Source of the DNA: Mycobacterium decipiens | Lineage (GTDB): Bacteria > Actinomycetota > Actinomycetes > Mycobacteriales > Mycobacteriaceae | NCBI RefSeq assembly: GCF_963853665.1 | Contig: NZ_OY970459.1 | Span: 2,170,001-2,234,000 of the forward strand | Direction of reading: 5' to 3' | DNA: 64,000 nucleotides | Part shown: piece after piece, positions 29,215 through 42,368 of the stretch | How positions within the stretch are numbered: position 1 is the first letter of the stretch | Layout of the letters: every line of letters begins with the position of its first letter | Translations under genes and position numbers: made by a program | The notes under the pieces: model-generated | Databases searched by the model: none | Told to the model about the DNA's origin: nothing | Seen by the model: only the letters and a program-made list of their open reading frames with translations

Positions 29215-29778
29215 CTAGCTGCGCCGGACCGACTTCTCCACCAGGTCGAGGACGGCGGCGAGGCGCTGTGGGTCTTCGCCGGACGCCAGCCGAGCCACCA
29301 ATCCGTCCAGCACCAGGTCCAGGTAGCATTGCAGCACCTCGCTGGGGACGTCGTCGCGCACGATATGGGCCCGCTTCTGCCGGCGCAACCGATCGGTCGT
29401 CGCAGCCGCCAGTTCAGCGGAGCGCTCCGCCCATCCGCGGCTGAACTCGGGGTCATTGCGCAGCTTGCGCGCGATCTCCAACCGGGTGGCCAGCCAGTCG
29501 AACTGGTCCGGTGCGGCAAGCATGTCGCGCATCACCTGGATGAGGCCTTCACGGGACGCGACCGCGGCCATCCGCTCGGCGTCCTCACGCGCCAGCGCGA
29601 AAAACAACGCGTCCTTGTCCCGGAAGTGGTGGAAGATCGCACCGCGCGACAATCCGATCGCCTTTTCCAGGCGCCGGACCGTGGCTTTGTCGTAGCCGTA
29701 CTCGGCGAAACAGCGGCGAGCGCCGTCGAGGATCTGCCGACGGCGAGCCGCCAGATGGTCCTCGCTGACCTTGGGCAC
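29215..29778 (-). CDS. acnR: TetR-family regulator of aconitase, AcnR
   Basis: A 187-residue TetR-type repressor with an N-terminal helix-turn-helix (YDKATVRRLEKAIGLSRGAI followed by FHHFRDKDALF) and an all-helical ligand-binding domain. It is encoded 21 bases downstream of acn on the same strand, the arrangement in which AcnR controls aconitase in Corynebacterium and other actinobacteria. Length equals Rv1474c. GTG start at 29778. The ligand is not apparent from sequence; citrate-type molecules are reported for the corynebacterial homologue. Confidence 0.92.
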   Translation of the reverse strand: MPKVSEDHLAARRRQILDGARRCFAEYGYDKATVRRLEKAIGLSRGAIFHHFRDKDALFFALAREDAERMAAVASREGLIQVMRDMLAAPDQFDWLATRLEIARKLRNDPEFSRGWAERSAELAAATTDRLRRQKRAHIVRDDVPSEVLQCYLDLVLDGLVARLASGEDPQRLAAVLDLVEKSVRRS

Positions 29779-29799
29779 GGGAAGCTGGGCCGGTCCGAG

Positions 29800-32700
<2,901 letters not shown>

Positions 32701-32812
32701 TTAACAGTACGCTTGTCCTGCATTAGATACTCCTACCTGCCAGTCTCGCCGGGTGGGGCGCACGGTGGAACCCCCGAGGTCAGGTCGCCGGGCGTACTCC
32801 GCTCGCCGGCCC

Positions 32813-32872
32813 GCCGAGCGTCACGCTAGGGTGACCGCGGTGGCCGAGCGTCACACCAGCGTGACGGCAATG
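32813..32872. repeat. Two tandem 30-bp units, each with a GTCAC-N6-GTGAC palindrome
   Basis: Units begin at 32813 and 32843 with GCCGAGCGTCAC. Each carries GTCAC, six bases and GTGAC (32820-32835 and 32850-32865), centres exactly 30 bases apart, which is close to three helical turns. They sit between divergent acn and Rv1476, about 50 bases before the latter's start. Two phased operators for one dimeric regulator would look like this; GC-rich palindromes of this type also occur as dispersed intergenic repeats in mycobacteria. Confidence 0.7.
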
Positions 32873-32921
32873 CCGAAGCCGCCCGGGCTTGTTCCCAGCA
32901 CTAGTGGAGGGTTTGGACACG

Positions 32922-33473
32922 ATGACCGGGCACGGTTCTTTCGGGCAACTGCCGCTATACATTCCGCAGGACGTCGACATGCCCGCGGTCAAGGCCGAGG
33001 TCGCCGCGGTCGGTGTCAGTGCGCCACCGGCGGCCATGCCGGGACTGCTCGAGGTGGTCGGGCACGCCCGCGACGAGGGCATCAATCTCAAGATCGTGCT
33101 GCTCGACCACAACCCCCCCAATGACACACCGTTGCGTGATATCGCGACCGTTGTGGGGGCGGACTACTCGAATGCCACGGTCCTAGTGCTCAGTCCGAGC
33201 TTTGTCGGCAGTTACAGCAATCAATACCCCCGCGTGACGCTCGAGGCCGGGGAAGACTACTCCAAGACCGGCAACCCGGTGCAGTCGGCGCAGAACTTTT
33301 TGCATGAGCTGGACACGCCCGAGTTCCCTTGGAGCGCGTTGACCATTGTGTTGCTGATCGGTGTGCTGGCGGCAGCTGTTGGCACTCGGCTCATGCAATT
33401 GCGCGGTAAACGATCAGCAACGCCGGCTGACGCCCCCCAAGCTTCGGATAAGGATCCGAATCAGGGCGTATAG
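32922..33473 (+). CDS. Membrane protein upstream of ripA (Rv1476 homologue)
   Basis: A 183-residue protein with a soluble, largely extracytoplasmic-looking domain of about 135 residues (HGSFGQLPLYIPQDVDMPAV..., LLDHNPPNDTPLRDIATVVG) and a single membrane span near the C-terminus (ALTIVLLIGVLAAAVGTRLM), followed by a basic tail. Rv1476 orthologues always precede ripA-ripB, and the domain resembles the DUF6676 family linked to control of RipA-type hydrolases. The role here is inferred from that linkage. ATG at 32922 is chosen, with GGAGGG upstream; a TTG at 32889 would add 11 residues. Confidence 0.88.
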   Translation: MTGHGSFGQLPLYIPQDVDMPAVKAEVAAVGVSAPPAAMPGLLEVVGHARDEGINLKIVLLDHNPPNDTPLRDIATVVGADYSNATVLVLSPSFVGSYSNQYPRVTLEAGEDYSKTGNPVQSAQNFLHELDTPEFPWSALTIVLLIGVLAAAVGTRLMQLRGKRSATPADAPQASDKDPNQGV

Positions 33474-33531
33474 CCAGGCATTTCTATCGCGGCAAGTAAC
33501 GCAGCGCTGCTGCTGATGGCAAACGCGTCAG

Positions 33532-33547
33532 GTCACCGTTCGGTCAC
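33532..33547 (+). promoter_or_regulatory. Candidate MtrA-binding direct repeat upstream of ripA
   Basis: GTCACCGTTCGGTCAC holds two GTCAC half-sites 11 bases apart, one helical turn, on the same strand. The response regulator MtrA is known to bind tandem GTCAC-type repeats and to regulate ripA in M. tuberculosis. The site lies about 150 bases before the ripA ATG, in a 225-base gap (33474-33698) that has no gene and probably contains the ripA promoter and a long 5' leader. Confidence 0.6.
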
Positions 33548-33698
33548 ATTAATTGCACGTACCGGGGGCAGTTTGTGACTTACGTTTCCATAGCGTCAGA
33601 CGTGACGTACGGTGCAAATGATGCTTGTGATGTCTTTGGCGTTTTCAGTGAAATCTTGCGCTGTTCGGCCGAGTTGAGCCATAGGAGACCTGAGTCGA

Positions 33699-35114
33699 AT
33701 GAGACGGATCCGCCGGGGCTCTGCTTCGCGACCGGCTGCAAGGCTTTTCCGGCCGGCCATTCCGTCGGCCTTGAGTGTGGCCCTGCTGGTATGCACACCG
33801 GGACTGGCAGCAGCCGATCCGGAAACGGCCACCATCGCCGCGCTGATCGCCGACGTTGCCCGGGCCAACCAGCGCCTGGAAGACCTCGGCGCCGAAGTTC
33901 AGACGGAACAGGAAAGCGTCAACAAGGCGATAGTCGACGTGGAGACCGCTCGGGACGGTGCAGCCGTGGCCGAACATGACGTGGGGGTCAGCCAGCAGGC
34001 GGTCAAGGACGCCAACACGGCGATCGCCGCGGCTCAACAACGGTTCGACACCTTCGCAGCGGCCACCTATGTGAATGGTCCCTCGGTCAGCTACCTGAAC
34101 GCGACCAGCCCCGACGAGATCATCGCCACCGTGACCGCCGCTAAGACCCTTACCGCCAGTTCCCAGGCGGTGATGGCCAACCTGCAGCGGGCCCGGACCG
34201 AACAGGTGAACAAGGAGTCGGCGGCGCGGCTGGCTAAGCAGAAGGCGGACGAAGCCGCCGCAGACGCGCAGGCCAGCGAGGATGCCGCGGTGGCCGCGCT
34301 CGCCGAGACCCGGCGAAAGTTCGACGAACAACGCGAGGAGGTCAAACGCCTCGCCGCCGAGCGCGACGCGGCCGAAGCCAAGCTCAAGGCGGCCCGACTT
34401 GTTGCCTGGTCCTCGGCTGGAGGGCAGGGTGCGCCGCCGGGGATGTGGGATCCCGGAGCGGGGCCTGCCGGTGGGCGCCGATGGGATGGCCTGTGGGATC
34501 CCACACTGCCCATGATCCCCAGCGCCAACATTCCCGGTGACCCGATCGCGGTGGTGAACCAGGTGTTGGGGATCTCCGCGACGTCGGCGCAGGTCACCGC
34601 CAATATGGGGCGCAAGTTCCTAGAGCAGCTGGGCATCCTGCAGCCCACCGACACCGGCATCACCAACGCCCCCGCGGGTTCGGCTTCGGGCCGGATTCCT
34701 CGGGTTTACGGGCGGCAGGCCTCCGAGTACGCGATCCGCCGCGGAATGTCTCAGATCGGGGTGCCCTATTCCTGGGGGGGTGGCAATGCCGCGGGCCCAA
34801 GCAAGGGGATCGACTCCGGGGCCGGCACGGTCGGTTTCGACTGTTCGGGCCTGGTCTTGTATTCGTTTGCCGGGGTGGGCATCAAGCTTCCGCATTACTC
34901 GGGTTCGCAGTACAACCTCGGCCGCAAGATCCCGTCCGCGCAGATGCGCCGCGGCGACGTGATCTTCTACGGCCCGAACGGCAGCCAGCACGTGACCATC
35001 TACCTCGGCGACGGCCAAATGCTCGAGGCGCCCGACGTCGGATTGAAGGTGCGGGTTGCGCCCGTGCGCACCAGCGGCATGACCCCTTACGTGGTCAGAT
35101 ATATCGAGTACTAA
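33699..35114 (+). CDS. ripA: Peptidoglycan endopeptidase RipA
   Basis: A 471-residue secreted hydrolase that cleaves the peptide bridges of septal peptidoglycan and is required for daughter-cell separation. A long signal peptide ends near GLAAADPE. Residues about 45-240 are a coiled-coil autoinhibitory segment, then a Gly/Pro linker with the repeated WDPTLPMIPSANIPGDP, and a C-terminal NlpC/P60 domain. Catalytic Cys is at about 382 (TVGFDCSGLV) and His at about 431 (GSQHVTIYLG). Length matches Rv1477. It is followed ten bases later by ripB. Confidence 0.97.
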   Translation: MRRIRRGSASRPAARLFRPAIPSALSVALLVCTPGLAAADPETATIAALIADVARANQRLEDLGAEVQTEQESVNKAIVDVETARDGAAVAEHDVGVSQQAVKDANTAIAAAQQRFDTFAAATYVNGPSVSYLNATSPDEIIATVTAAKTLTASSQAVMANLQRARTEQVNKESAARLAKQKADEAAADAQASEDAAVAALAETRRKFDEQREEVKRLAAERDAAEAKLKAARLVAWSSAGGQGAPPGMWDPGAGPAGGRRWDGLWDPTLPMIPSANIPGDPIAVVNQVLGISATSAQVTANMGRKFLEQLGILQPTDTGITNAPAGSASGRIPRVYGRQASEYAIRRGMSQIGVPYSWGGGNAAGPSKGIDSGAGTVGFDCSGLVLYSFAGVGIKLPHYSGSQYNLGRKIPSAQMRRGDVIFYGPNGSQHVTIYLGDGQMLEAPDVGLKVRVAPVRTSGMTPYVVRYIEY

Positions 35115-35124
35115 TCGAGGACCC

Positions 35125-35850
35125 ATGCGCCACAAGCGTTTTCGACCGATCAAGCTGGCCTGGATCACCGCGCTGGTGAGCGGGCTGGCGGTCGGTGTGG
35201 CGGCGCCGGCCGGTGCCGAGCCAGGGCCATGGGACCCCACACTGCCGGCAATTGTCAGTGCCGGCGCCCCGGGCGATCCGCTCGCCGTAGCCAACGCCTC
35301 GCTGCAGGCCACCGCCCAGGCCACCCAGACCACGCTCGATTTGGGCAAGCAATTCCTTGGTGGGCTGGGAATCAACCTCGGTGGCACCGCTCCAGGCGCG
35401 CCCAGCGCGGCCGCTACCGGGGCGAGCCGGATTCCGCGGGCCAACGCCCGCCAGGCCGTCGAGCACGTGATCCGCCGGGCCGGGTCGCAGATGGGGGTGC
35501 CGTATTCGTGGGGCGGCGGCTCGCTGGAGGGCCCTAGCAAGGGTGTGGACTCCGGCGCCAATACCGTCGGCTTCGACTGCTCGGGCCTGATGCGGTATGC
35601 CTTCGCCGGGGTCGGCGTGTTGATCCCGCGGTTTTCCGGCGACCAGTACAACGCCGGCCGCCACGTTCCTCCCGCCCAAGCCAAGCGCGGCGATCTGATC
35701 TTTTACGGCCCGGGCGGCGGCCAGCACGTGACCATGTATCTGGGCAACGGTCAGATGTTGGAGGCATCCGGAAGCGCCGGCAAAGTCACGGTGAGTCCGG
35801 TGCGCAAGGCCGGAATGACACCGTTCGTGACTAGGATCATCGAGTACTGA
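35125..35850 (+). CDS. ripB: Peptidoglycan endopeptidase RipB
   Basis: A 241-residue short paralogue of RipA without the coiled-coil domain. It has a signal peptide (ending GVAAPAGAEPG), the shared linker motif WDPTLPAIVSAGAPGDPLAV, and an NlpC/P60 domain with Cys at about 152 (VGFDCSGLM) and His at about 201 (GGQHVTMYLG). It cleaves between D-Glu and meso-DAP in stem peptides, outside the membrane. Tandem duplication with ripA is evident from the near-identical catalytic domains. The next 140 bases (35851-35991) contain no gene other than the moxR1 leader. Confidence 0.96.
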   Translation: MRHKRFRPIKLAWITALVSGLAVGVAAPAGAEPGPWDPTLPAIVSAGAPGDPLAVANASLQATAQATQTTLDLGKQFLGGLGINLGGTAPGAPSAAATGASRIPRANARQAVEHVIRRAGSQMGVPYSWGGGSLEGPSKGVDSGANTVGFDCSGLMRYAFAGVGVLIPRFSGDQYNAGRHVPPAQAKRGDLIFYGPGGGQHVTMYLGNGQMLEASGSAGKVTVSPVRKAGMTPFVTRIIEY

Positions 35851-35991
35851 GCCAATGTGGGATTTGCCGGCCGGGTAACCGCGGCGTCGACGTAATCCAG
35901 CAGGCCTGGAATAGTTGAACGAGGGCACGTCGCTGCCCCCGACGTTGGTCGTGTCGGCAGTCGTGTCCGATTGAGCTGTGGAGGGTTGTTC

Positions 35992-37122
35992 ATGACATCA
36001 GCAGGTGGGGCCCCGGGCGCCAGCGGTTACCAGGGTCCGGGTGGGCAATCAGCTCCCGGCGCGCATGAAGCGCCGCCCGGCGGCGCCGATGGGCTGGCCG
36101 CCGAAGTACACACCCTGGAAAGGGCCATCTTTGAGGTCAAGCGGATCATCGTCGGCCAGGACCAGCTGGTGGAGCGGATGCTGGTCGGCCTGCTGTCCAA
36201 GGGGCACGTGTTGCTCGAGGGTGTTCCCGGCGTGGCCAAGACGCTGGCGGTGGAGACCTTCGCGCGCGTGGTCGGCGGGACGTTCGCACGCATCCAGTTC
36301 ACCCCCGACCTGGTGCCTACCGACATCATCGGGACGCGCATCTACCGGCAGGGCCGGGAAGAGTTCGATACCGAGCTGGGGCCGGTGGTGGCCAACTTCC
36401 TGCTCGCCGACGAGATCAACCGTGCTCCGGCAAAGGTGCAGTCGGCGTTGCTGGAAGTCATGCAGGAACGCCATGTGTCCATCGGCGGCAAGACCTTCCC
36501 GATGCCCAACCCGTTCCTCGTGATGGCCACCCAGAACCCGATCGAGCACGAGGGCGTCTATCCGCTGCCGGAGGCGCAGCGGGACCGCTTCCTGTTCAAG
36601 ATCAACGTCGGCTACCCGTCGCCCGAAGAAGAGCGCGAAATCATCTACCGGATGGGTGTCACCCCGCCCCAGGCCAAGCAGATCCTGAACACGGGAGACC
36701 TGCTGCGGCTGCAGGACATCGCGGCCAACAACTTCGTCCATCACGCGCTGGTCGATTATGTCGTCCGAGTCGTCTTCGCCACCCGCAAACCCGAGCAGCT
36801 GGGGATGAACGACGTGAAGAGCTGGATCGCGTTCGGCGCATCCCCGCGTGCCTCGCTGGGCATCATCGCCGCCGCCCGCTCGCTGGCACTGGTCCGGGGC
36901 CGCGACTACGTCATCCCGCAGGACGTCATCGAGGTCATTCCTGATGTGCTGCGGCACCGGTTGGTGCTCACGTATGACGCGCTCGCCGACGAGATCTCAC
37001 CCGAGATCGTCATCAACCGAGTGATGCAGACCGTGGCGTTGCCGCAGGTGAATGCCGTTCCGCAGCAAGGCCATTCGGTGCCGCCGGTGATGCAGGCAGC
37101 GGCTGCGGCTAGCGGCCGGTGA
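35992..37122 (+). CDS. moxR1: MoxR-type AAA+ ATPase
   Basis: A 376-residue AAA+ ATPase. Walker A is modified (EGVPGVAKT) near residue 78, Walker B is LLADEINRAPAK, and sensor 1 lies in MATQNPIEHEGVYPLPEAQ. A Gly/Pro-rich stretch of about 30 residues precedes the AAA domain. MoxR ATPases act as chaperones with DUF58 and VWA proteins, exactly the two products encoded next. ATG at 35992 follows GGAGGG by eight bases; upstream ATG codons lack such a site. Confidence 0.95.
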   Translation: MTSAGGAPGASGYQGPGGQSAPGAHEAPPGGADGLAAEVHTLERAIFEVKRIIVGQDQLVERMLVGLLSKGHVLLEGVPGVAKTLAVETFARVVGGTFARIQFTPDLVPTDIIGTRIYRQGREEFDTELGPVVANFLLADEINRAPAKVQSALLEVMQERHVSIGGKTFPMPNPFLVMATQNPIEHEGVYPLPEAQRDRFLFKINVGYPSPEEEREIIYRMGVTPPQAKQILNTGDLLRLQDIAANNFVHHALVDYVVRVVFATRKPEQLGMNDVKSWIAFGASPRASLGIIAAARSLALVRGRDYVIPQDVIEVIPDVLRHRLVLTYDALADEISPEIVINRVMQTVALPQVNAVPQQGHSVPPVMQAAAAASGR

Positions 37123-38072
37123 CCGAATCCAAAGCGCCGGCGGTCGTCCATCCGCCGTCGATGCTGCGAGGCGACATCGACGACCCGAAGCTGGCGGCGG
37201 CGCTGCGCACTCTCGAGCTGACCGTCAAACAGAAGCTCGACGGTGTCCTGCACGGCGATCACCTCGGCCTGATCCCGGGGCCAGGTTCGGAGCCAGGGGA
37301 GTCGCGGCTATACCAGCCCGGTGACGATGTCCGCCGGATGGACTGGGCGGTCACCGCGCGTACCACCCACCCGCATGTCCGGCAGATGATCGCCGACCGG
37401 GAACTGGAAACCTGGCTGGTGGTCGACATGTCGGCCAGCCTGGACTTTGGCACCGCGTTCTGCGAGAAGCGTGACCTCGCGGTGGCGGCCGCGGCTGCGA
37501 TCACCTTCCTGAACAGTGGCGGCGGCAACCGGCTGGGCGCGCTGATCGCCAACGGCGCCACGATGGCTCGTGTGCCGGCTCGCACCGGGCGCCAGCATCA
37601 GCACACGATGTTGCGCACCATTGCGACCATGCCCAAGGCTCCCACAGGGGTCCGCGGTGACCTGGCGATAGCCATCGATGCGCTGCGCCGGCCCGAGCGT
37701 CGTCGCGGGATGGCGGTCATCATCAGCGATTTCTTGGGCCCGATCAACTGGATGCGTCCACTGCGGGCGATCGCGGCCCGCCATGAGGTGCTGGCCATCG
37801 AAGTGCTCGATCCGCGCGATGTCGAATTGCCGGACGTGGGTGATGTGGTGTTGCAGGACACCGAGTCTGGGGTCGTTCGCGAGTTCACCATCGATCCTGC
37901 GCTGCGCGACGACTTCGCCCGGGCGGCGGCCGCTCACCGGGCCGACGTGGCTCGGACCATACGCGGTTGTGGGGCGCCGCTGCTAACGCTTCGCACCGAC
38001 CGCGACTGGCTCGCCGACATCGTCCGTTTCGTCGCCTCTCGCCGGCGTGGGGCAATGGCGGGGCACCAGTGA
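37119..38072 (+). CDS. DUF58 domain protein (Rv1480 homologue)
   Basis: A 317-residue soluble DUF58 protein with the family signature GPGSEPGESRLYQPGDDVRR, then MDWAVTARTTHPHVRQ and a VWA-like fold around WLVVDMSASLDFG. The GTG start overlaps the moxR1 stop (GTGA), so the two are translationally coupled. DUF58 proteins partner with MoxR ATPases; the substrates of this system are not established. Context next to ripA/ripB suggests an envelope link, which is inference. Confidence 0.93.
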   Translation: MTESKAPAVVHPPSMLRGDIDDPKLAAALRTLELTVKQKLDGVLHGDHLGLIPGPGSEPGESRLYQPGDDVRRMDWAVTARTTHPHVRQMIADRELETWLVVDMSASLDFGTAFCEKRDLAVAAAAAITFLNSGGGNRLGALIANGATMARVPARTGRQHQHTMLRTIATMPKAPTGVRGDLAIAIDALRRPERRRGMAVIISDFLGPINWMRPLRAIAARHEVLAIEVLDPRDVELPDVGDVVLQDTESGVVREFTIDPALRDDFARAAAAHRADVARTIRGCGAPLLTLRTDRDWLADIVRFVASRRRGAMAGHQ

Positions 38073-38124
38073 TACATACGATCCCAGTGACACATTCGCT
38101 CATGCACTCTGAGACGGGTCCGTT

Positions 38125-39132
38125 ATGACGTTGCCGTTGCTCGGGCCGATGACGTTGTCCGGCTTCGCGCACTCCTGGTTCTTCCTATTCCTTTTCCTGG
38201 TTGCCGGGCTGGTTGCGCTATACATCCTGATGCAGCTGGCACGGCAGCGGCGGATGCTGCGGTTCGCCAACATGGAGTTGCTGGAGAGCGTCGCCCCCAA
38301 GCGGCCCTCTCGATTCCGACATGTTCCGGCGATCCTGCTGGTGTTGGCGCTATTGCTGTTCACCGTCGCGATGGCCGGGCCGACGCATGACGTCCGGATT
38401 CCCCGCAACCGTGCGGTGGTGATGTTGGTGATCGACGTGTCGCAGTCGATGCGTGCTACCGATGTCGAACCCAACCGGATGGTCGCCGCGCAGGAGGCCG
38501 CCAAGCAGTTCGCCGATGAGCTGACCCCGGGCATCAATCTCGGATTGATTGCCTATGCGGGCACCGCTACCGTCCTGGTGTCTCCGACGACCAACCGGGA
38601 GGCGACCAAGAATGCGCTGGACAAGTTGCAGTTCGCCGACCGCACGGCTACCGGTGAGGCGATCTTCACCGCGCTGCAGGCCATCGCCACCGTGGGCGCG
38701 GTGATCGGTGGGGGCGACACTCCGCCGCCGGCGCGCATCGTATTGTTCTCCGACGGTAAGGAGACGATGCCGACCAACCCGGACAACCCCAAAGGCGCCT
38801 ACACCGCCGCCCGTACCGCCAAGGATCAGGGCGTGCCGATCTCGACGATCTCGTTCGGCACGCCCTACGGCTTCGTCGAGATCAACGACCAGCGCCAGCC
38901 GGTACCCGTCGACGACGAAACGATGAAGAAGGTCGCCCAGCTTTCCGGCGGAAACGCCTACAACGCCGCGACGCTGGCCGAGCTGAAGGCGGTCTACGCA
39001 TCGCTGCAGCAGCAGATCGGCTACGAGACGATCAAGGGTGACGCCAGCGTCGGCTGGCTGCGCTTAGGTGCGCTGGTGCTGGCGCTGGCCGCGCTGGCCG
39101 CATTGCTGATCAACCGCCGGCTGCCGAACTAG
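38125..39132 (+). CDS. Membrane-anchored VWA (batA-like) protein (Rv1481 homologue)
   Basis: A 335-residue protein with two N-terminal membrane segments ([18 protein letters not shown] and [17 protein letters not shown]), a VWA domain with the metal-site DVSQSM near residue 104, and a C-terminal membrane segment ([18 protein letters not shown]). Topology places the VWA domain between the second and third spans. It completes the MoxR-DUF58-VWA module. The 3' end overlaps the decayed Rv1482c homologue on the opposite strand. Confidence 0.94.
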   Translation: MTLPLLGPMTLSGFAHSWFFLFLFLVAGLVALYILMQLARQRRMLRFANMELLESVAPKRPSRFRHVPAILLVLALLLFTVAMAGPTHDVRIPRNRAVVMLVIDVSQSMRATDVEPNRMVAAQEAAKQFADELTPGINLGLIAYAGTATVLVSPTTNREATKNALDKLQFADRTATGEAIFTALQAIATVGAVIGGGDTPPPARIVLFSDGKETMPTNPDNPKGAYTAARTAKDQGVPISTISFGTPYGFVEINDQRQPVPVDDETMKKVAQLSGGNAYNAATLAELKAVYASLQQQIGYETIKGDASVGWLRLGALVLALAALAALLINRRLPN

Positions 39133-39582
39133 CCGCTCGGCGCGCCCGTGCTTCGGCCACCCGGCGAACAACATCGTCGTGGTGGTCTTCGGCTACCACC
39201 CGGGTCATGATCCACCGGCGACCAAGATGTCCTCCCAGCCCATACCCAAATAGGCCTCCGCCCAACCCCATTCGTTGCGCACCGCGATCTGCGTCTGGGG
39301 ACGCGGAAACCCCGCACCGACCAACAGCGGGCGTAGCCAGGTTTCCCTCGGCGACTGCGCCCCGCCGTCGACTCGACCGATGACTTCGACCTCATCGGCC
39401 TGTATTCGATCTTCCCGGACTTGCACCCCAGCAGCCGGGCGGCGGTTGGTGTCAATAATCGCGGCGGGCAGGTACCCGCCTTGATGCAGCGCAACGCAGC
39501 GACTCCCGAGCTCATCGGGGGTTAATGCGCGCGCGGCCAGGGCTACACTGCCCACGAGGGGGCCCAAGAACAGGTCGGACAT
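39110..39582 (-). pseudogene. Decayed Rv1482c-like DUF559-type gene
   Basis: One frame reads MSDLFLGPLVGSVALAARAL, then an abnormally short middle, then GAQSPRETWLRPLLVGAGFP and AYLGMGWEDILVA before a stop at 39205. In another frame the sequence resumes as RRWIMTRVVAEDHHDDVVRR and [10 protein letters not shown]. These are the N-terminal, pre-catalytic and C-terminal parts of proteins with a DUF559 (very-short-patch-repair-endonuclease-like) domain. The catalytic core, expected near VEYDGEQH, is deleted, and the middle is also reduced: about 155 codons remain against 339 in the M. tuberculosis gene as I recall it. Multiple internal deletions make a functional product unlikely. Confidence 0.75.
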
Positions 39583-39620
39583 GGCGGAAGTGTGCCGAGT
39601 CACACCGACAACTCACGCGA

Positions 39621-39670
39621 GCGTAGCGCCGCTGCGACTATCGGCGCGATTTCTCGCGGTGGCGTTACGC
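39621..39670. repeat. Imperfect palindromic element, copy A
   Basis: GCGTAGCGCCGCTGCGA (39621-39637) is followed after 16 bases by TCGCGGTGGCGTTACGC (39654-39670), which pairs with it with three mismatches. The same arm sequence and spacing recur at 54133-54182. It lies upstream of the fabG1 promoter. It may be a small dispersed repeat or a structure-forming element; a role as terminator for the minus-strand pseudogene is unlikely because it precedes that gene. Confidence 0.5.
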
Positions 39671-39712
39671 CCGCGAGCGCGAGCCGATTTCGGTGTTGTC
39701 GCGGTGAGACGA

Positions 39713-41316
<1,604 letters not shown>

Positions 41317-41321
41317 AACGC

Positions 41322-42368
41322 ATGCAATTTGACGCCGTTCTGCTCTTGTCTTTCGGCGGGCCGGAGGGCCCCGAGCAGGTGCGGCCGTTCCTGGAGAACG
41401 TCACCCGGGGCCGGGGTGTGCCGGCGGAACGGCTCGATGCCGTAGCCGAGCACTACCTGCATTTCGGTGGGGTATCACCGATCAACGCGATCAACCGGGC
41501 GCTGATCACTGAGTTGCGTGCAGCGTTGGACGTGCCGGTATATTTCGGCAACCGCAATTGGGAACCCTACGTCGAAGATACCGTTATAGCGATGCGCGAC
41601 AACGGTGTTCATCGCGCGGCGGTATTCACCACTTCGGCGTGGAGCGGCTATTCCAGCTGCACGCAGTATGTCGAAGACATTGCTCGCGCACGTGTGGCAG
41701 CCGGCCCGGACGCACCCGAGCTGGTCAAACTCCGGCCCTACTTTGACCATCCGATTTTTGTGGAGATGTTCGCCGAGGCCGTCGCCGAGGCCGCCGACAC
41801 CGTACCCGCCGAGCTGCTCGGCAACACGCGCCTGGTGTTCACCGCGCATTCGATCCCGGTGGCGGCCGACCAGCATTGGGGTCCGCATCTCTACAGCCGC
41901 CAAGTCGCTTATGCCGCACGGCTGGTCGCGGCAGCCGCCGGATACAACGATTATGACCTGACCTGGCAGTCGCGATCGGGCCCGGCGCAGGTTGCATGGC
42001 TGGAGCCTGACGTTGCCGACCATCTCGGGAGCCTGACTGGTGCCGGCGTCAAAGCTGTGATCGTGTGTCCGATTGGATTCGTCGCCGACCACATCGAGGT
42101 GGTGTGGGATCTCGATCACGAGCTGCGACTACAGGCGGAGGCAGCGGGCATCGTGTACGCGCGGGCCAGCACACCCAATGCCGACCCGCGGTTCGCCCGG
42201 CTGGCCGCAGGTTTGATCGACGAACTCCGCTACGGCCGTGAAGCTGCCCGGGTACCGGGCCTTGCTGCGGTGCCCGGCTGTGAGTCCAGCATCAACGGCG
42301 AGCCATGTCGTCCGCCGCACTGTGTTGCGCGGGTCAATCCGGCCAGGCCGACTGCAGGATCGCACTGA
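41322..42368 (+). CDS. cpfC: Ferrochelatase (coproporphyrin ferrochelatase type), HemZ
   Basis: A 348-residue enzyme inserting iron into a porphyrin in heme synthesis; actinobacteria use coproporphyrin III, hence CpfC. Family features include [18 protein letters not shown] at the start, [13 protein letters not shown], the metal-site His in [11 protein letters not shown], and [16 protein letters not shown]. Cysteines in SSCTQY and in the C-terminal [16 protein letters not shown] are those expected to ligate the [2Fe-2S] cluster of mycobacterial ferrochelatases. ATG at 41322 lies six bases after the inhA stop. Its 3' end overlaps the convergent Rv1486c gene by 35 bases. Confidence 0.95.
   Translation: MQFDAVLLLSFGGPEGPEQVRPFLENVTRGRGVPAERLDAVAEHYLHFGGVSPINAINRALITELRAALDVPVYFGNRNWEPYVEDTVIAMRDNGVHRAAVFTTSAWSGYSSCTQYVEDIARARVAAGPDAPELVKLRPYFDHPIFVEMFAEAVAEAADTVPAELLGNTRLVFTAHSIPVAADQHWGPHLYSRQVAYAARLVAAAAGYNDYDLTWQSRSGPAQVAWLEPDVADHLGSLTGAGVKAVIVCPIGFVADHIEVVWDLDHELRLQAEAAGIVYARASTPNADPRFARLAAGLIDELRYGREAARVPGLAAVPGCESSINGEPCRPPHCVARVNPARPTAGSH

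Noticed and set aside
33550..33698. c-di-AMP (ydaO) riboswitch in the ripA leader
   Set aside because: Such riboswitches occur before some actinobacterial wall-hydrolase genes, but I could not find the conserved core bases or the expected stems here.
34620..35684. Minus-strand frame spanning ripA and ripB
   Set aside because: Fully antisense to two peptidoglycan hydrolases with intact catalytic motifs.
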